Source: Lachnospiraceae bacterium UBA4317 (GTDB lineage: Bacteria; Bacillota_A; Clostridia; Lachnospirales; Lachnospiraceae). Taken from it: a stretch of DNA of 7,135 nucleotides. Each line of letters starts with the position of its first letter. Within the stretch, counting starts at the first letter, position 1. This document shows, piece by piece, positions 5,423-7,135 of this stretch. A model generated the notes under the pieces. It worked only from the letters and a program-made list of their open reading frames with translations. It made no database searches and was not told where the DNA came from. The stretch spans positions 6,232-13,366 of the forward strand of contig DGUF01000278.1 of NCBI GenBank assembly GCA_002394525.1, given 5' to 3'. The position numbers were made by a program, and so were the translations under genes.

Positions 5423-6856
5423 TTAATAGGACCTGCCCCAGTAGACCATCTTTTTGGCGGGTTTTCCACAGCAGACGCAGGTCGCCGCGAGCTCCTCCTG
5501 CTCGAAGGGCATGCAGCGGCTGGTCACGCCGTATTTTTCCTTGATCTCTTCCTCGCAGGCGAGCTCGCCGCACCACATGGCCTTGACGAAGCCGCTCTTT
5601 TCCGCAAAGGTCTTCTCGAACTCTTCGCGGGTGACTGCGGTGTAGGTATGGTCCTCCAGGTGCTTCTTTGCCCGGTCATACATATCCTGCTGGATCTGAG
5701 GGAGCAGGTCTCCGATCCTGGCGGCAAGATTCTCGAGGGCGCACTCCTCCTTGACTCCGTTGTCCCTGCGGGCGATGATGCACTTGCCGTTCTCGATGTC
5801 GCGGGGGCCGATCTCGACGCGGAGCGGAATACCGCGCATCTCCTGGTCGGCAAACTTGAAGCCGGGGCTCTTGTCGCTGTCGTCGACCTTGACGCGGAAA
5901 TTGCTCAGGGTCTCCCTGAGCTCATAGGCCTTGTCCAGGACGCCGGCCTTGCGCTGCTGGATGGGGACGATCATAACCTGGGTGGGCGCGATGCGGGGAG
6001 GCAGGACCAGACCGGAGTTGTCGCCGTGCACCATGATCAGGGCGCCGATGATGCGGGTGGACAGGCCCCAGGAGGTCTGGAAGGCGTGCTTCTGCTTGTT
6101 GTCCTTGTCCGTGAAGAGGATGCCGTAGGCCCTGGCGAAATCATCGCCGAAGTCGTGGCTGGTGCCGGACTGGAGGGCTCTGCCGTCGTGCATCAGGGCC
6201 TCGATCGTGTAGGTCGCGACCGCGCCGGCAAATTTCTCCTTGTCGGTCTTTCTGCCCTTGATGGTGGGGATGGCCAGGTCCTCGGCGCAGAAGTCCGCGT
6301 AGACATTGAGCATCTGCTGGGTCCTCGCCTCGGCCTCCTCGGCGGTGGCGTGCACAGTGTGTCCCTCCTGCCACATGAATTCTCTGGAGCGGAGGAAGGG
6401 ACGGGTCTCCTTTTCCCAGCGGACGACACTGCACCACTGGTTGTAGATCTTGGGAAGGTCGCGGTAGGACTGGATCTCTCCCCTGTAGAAATCACTGAAG
6501 AGGGACTCGGAGGTGGGACGGACACAGACGCGCTCGTCGAGCTCCTCGGAGCCGCCGTGGGTGACCCAGGCGACCTCGGGGGCAAAGCCCTCGACCAGAT
6601 CGCTCTCCTTGCTCAGGAGCCGCTCCGGGATCAGCATGGGAAGGTAGACGTTTTCAACGCCGACTGCCTTGAAACGGGCGTCCAGGTGCTTCTGGACCGC
6701 CTCCCAGATCGCGTAGCCCGCGGGCTTATAGACCATAAAGCCCTTGATATTGGAATAGGCGATCAGGCCTGCCTTGATACAGACATCTGTATACCATTGT
6801 GTAAAGTCCTCGTCCATCGCCGTGATCTCGGCGACCAGTTTTTTCTGTTCTGCCAC
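5423..6856 (-). CDS. proS: Prolyl-tRNA synthetase, archaeal/eukaryotic-like short type
   Basis: This cytoplasmic class II aminoacyl-tRNA synthetase attaches proline to tRNA-Pro using ATP. The 477-residue length and the absence of a large editing insertion mark the short archaeal/eukaryotic-like form (ProRS type 3) rather than the ~570-residue E. coli type. Visible signatures are the RPTSE proline-site loop (113-117), class II motif 2 around VVRWEKETRPFLRSREF (144-160), HDFGDDF (234-240), and motif 3 in GLSTRIIGALIMVHGD (264-279). The anticodon-binding domain follows (about 290-400). The C-terminal domain has Cys429, Cys434, Cys460 and Cys463, a zinc-site pattern, and ends in the family-typical Tyr. 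The start is GTG at 6856, chosen because AGGGAGG sits 7 nt upstream across an all-A spacer. The gene is complete. It is 69 bp from the cca start and probably cotranscribed with it. Identification is very secure. Confidence 0.97.
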   Translation of the reverse strand: MAEQKKLVAEITAMDEDFTQWYTDVCIKAGLIAYSNIKGFMVYKPAGYAIWEAVQKHLDARFKAVGVENVYLPMLIPERLLSKESDLVEGFAPEVAWVTHGGSEELDERVCVRPTSESLFSDFYRGEIQSYRDLPKIYNQWCSVVRWEKETRPFLRSREFMWQEGHTVHATAEEAEARTQQMLNVYADFCAEDLAIPTIKGRKTDKEKFAGAVATYTIEALMHDGRALQSGTSHDFGDDFARAYGILFTDKDNKQKHAFQTSWGLSTRIIGALIMVHGDNSGLVLPPRIAPTQVMIVPIQQRKAGVLDKAYELRETLSNFRVKVDDSDKSPGFKFADQEMRGIPLRVEIGPRDIENGKCIIARRDNGVKEECALENLAARIGDLLPQIQQDMYDRAKKHLEDHTYTAVTREEFEKTFAEKSGFVKAMWCGELACEEEIKEKYGVTSRCMPFEQEELAATCVCCGKPAKKMVYWGRSY

Positions 6857-6974
6857 TTTTTTTCCTCCCTGACAGGCCCGGGGTCCTCCGCCGGCGCGCC
6901 GCCTTCGTCATATTTCGCCGGTACAGCCCCACAGGGGCCCCGGTAAAACGGGTTCAGGCCTTGACACCAGACAT

Positions 6975-7007
6975 GTGGACCGGAGGCCGCAGGGGCCCCC
7001 GGTTCAC
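6975..7007 (-). promoter_or_regulatory. Strong hairpin in the proS upstream leader
   Basis: Arms 6975-6988 and 6994-7007 form a 14-position stem with one A-C mismatch and one G-T wobble, closing a 5-nt loop (6989-6993). On the minus strand it lies about 120 nt before the proS GTG. No T-tract follows it on the minus strand (the next bases are CACATGTCTGG), so it is not a canonical intrinsic terminator. It may be a leader structure, or the end of an upstream transcript beyond the window. A related GGGGCCCC-containing segment lies nearer proS (6929-6944) and can form a small 5-bp hairpin (6926-6930 with 6934-6938). I saw no convincing sigma-A promoter in 7010-7135, which is distinctly AT-richer than 6857-7010. 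Function is unknown. Confidence 0.45.
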
Positions 7008-7116
7008 CAATAGCCTGCTTTATTCGTGTTTATCTGTAACTGCTCAGCATCTGCTGAATATATTTAACCTGTGTATGGTTTGTTTCTATTCACAGCCAGT
7101 AAATTCGAGGCGTTTT

Positions 7117-7135
7117 TGCATGGCTTTATCATGCA
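7117..7135. repeat. Short inverted repeat at the window edge
   Basis: TGCATG (7117-7122) and CATGCA (7130-7135) are perfect inverted copies around a 7-nt AT-rich loop. On the plus strand five Ts (7113-7117) precede and overlap the first arm; on the minus strand the hairpin is followed by an A-run. Neither orientation gives the stem-then-T order of a terminator. The window ends exactly with the second arm, so the full extent cannot be judged. Confidence 0.3.

Noticed and set aside
5222..6946. A 574-codon open frame on the plus strand opposite proS and the start of cca
   Set aside because: It is antisense to two certain genes, its protein shows no recognisable family, and it starts with no useful context. 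High GC and biased third positions leave antisense frames open.
6960..7010. A T-box-like stretch upstream of proS (GGTGAACCGG on the minus strand)
   Set aside because: It resembles the T-box core only loosely. The conserved TGGNACCGCG bulge, the stem I motifs and a T-tailed terminator are missing.
6920..7010. A tRNA gene, suggested by GGTTC motifs
   Set aside because: No cloverleaf can be built: there are no matching acceptor, D or anticodon arms around the GGTTC-like sequences.

Overview
The window is an ordinary-looking chromosomal segment of a fairly GC-rich Firmicute, most likely in class Clostridia. A Lachnospiraceae-like lineage fits best, but that is inference and no genus can be named. 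The reasons are the gene order HU - rqcP (yabO) - divIC/ftsB - tilS - hpt, which is the classical Firmicutes block normally followed by ftsH; the strong AGGAGG-type ribosome binding sites with some GTG/TTG starts; and a short archaeal/eukaryotic-type prolyl-tRNA synthetase, a form common in Clostridia.

All seven genes lie on the minus strand, so transcription runs from 7135 towards 1. In that order they are proS (6856-5423, GTG start), a CCA-adding tRNA nucleotidyltransferase (5353-4016, probable TTG start), a 311-bp non-coding region carrying a duplicated small hairpin and two candidate promoters, the nucleoid protein HU (3704-3426), a clear intrinsic terminator and other GC-rich hairpins, rqcP/yabO (3237-2998), a DivIC/FtsB-family division protein (2810-2148), a hairpin with a possible nested promoter, tilS (2052-631) and hpt (616-77). 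Upstream of proS are 279 bp of non-coding sequence with a strong hairpin. Downstream of hpt the window ends after 76 bp; ftsH would be expected next but is not seen.

Three genes act on tRNA: proS charges tRNA-Pro, cca builds 3' ends, and tilS makes lysidine in tRNA-Ile(CAU). RqcP serves ribosome-associated quality control. HU organises DNA, the DivIC-like protein belongs to the divisome, and Hpt salvages purines. The sporulation genes usually inserted in this block (yabP and yabQ between yabO and divIC, spoIIE before tilS) are absent, which suggests a non-sporulating lineage.

I found no mobile element, CRISPR array, phage gene or defence system, and nothing that amounts to a new system. The most unusual item is the roughly 133-residue basic, repeat-built tail in front of the transmembrane segment of the DivIC-like protein. 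Its DNA repeats (60 bp and 18 bp) are multiples of three and vary mainly at synonymous positions. Secondary points are the palindrome over the -10 of the candidate HU promoter, the duplicated hairpin downstream of cca, and the proS leader structure.
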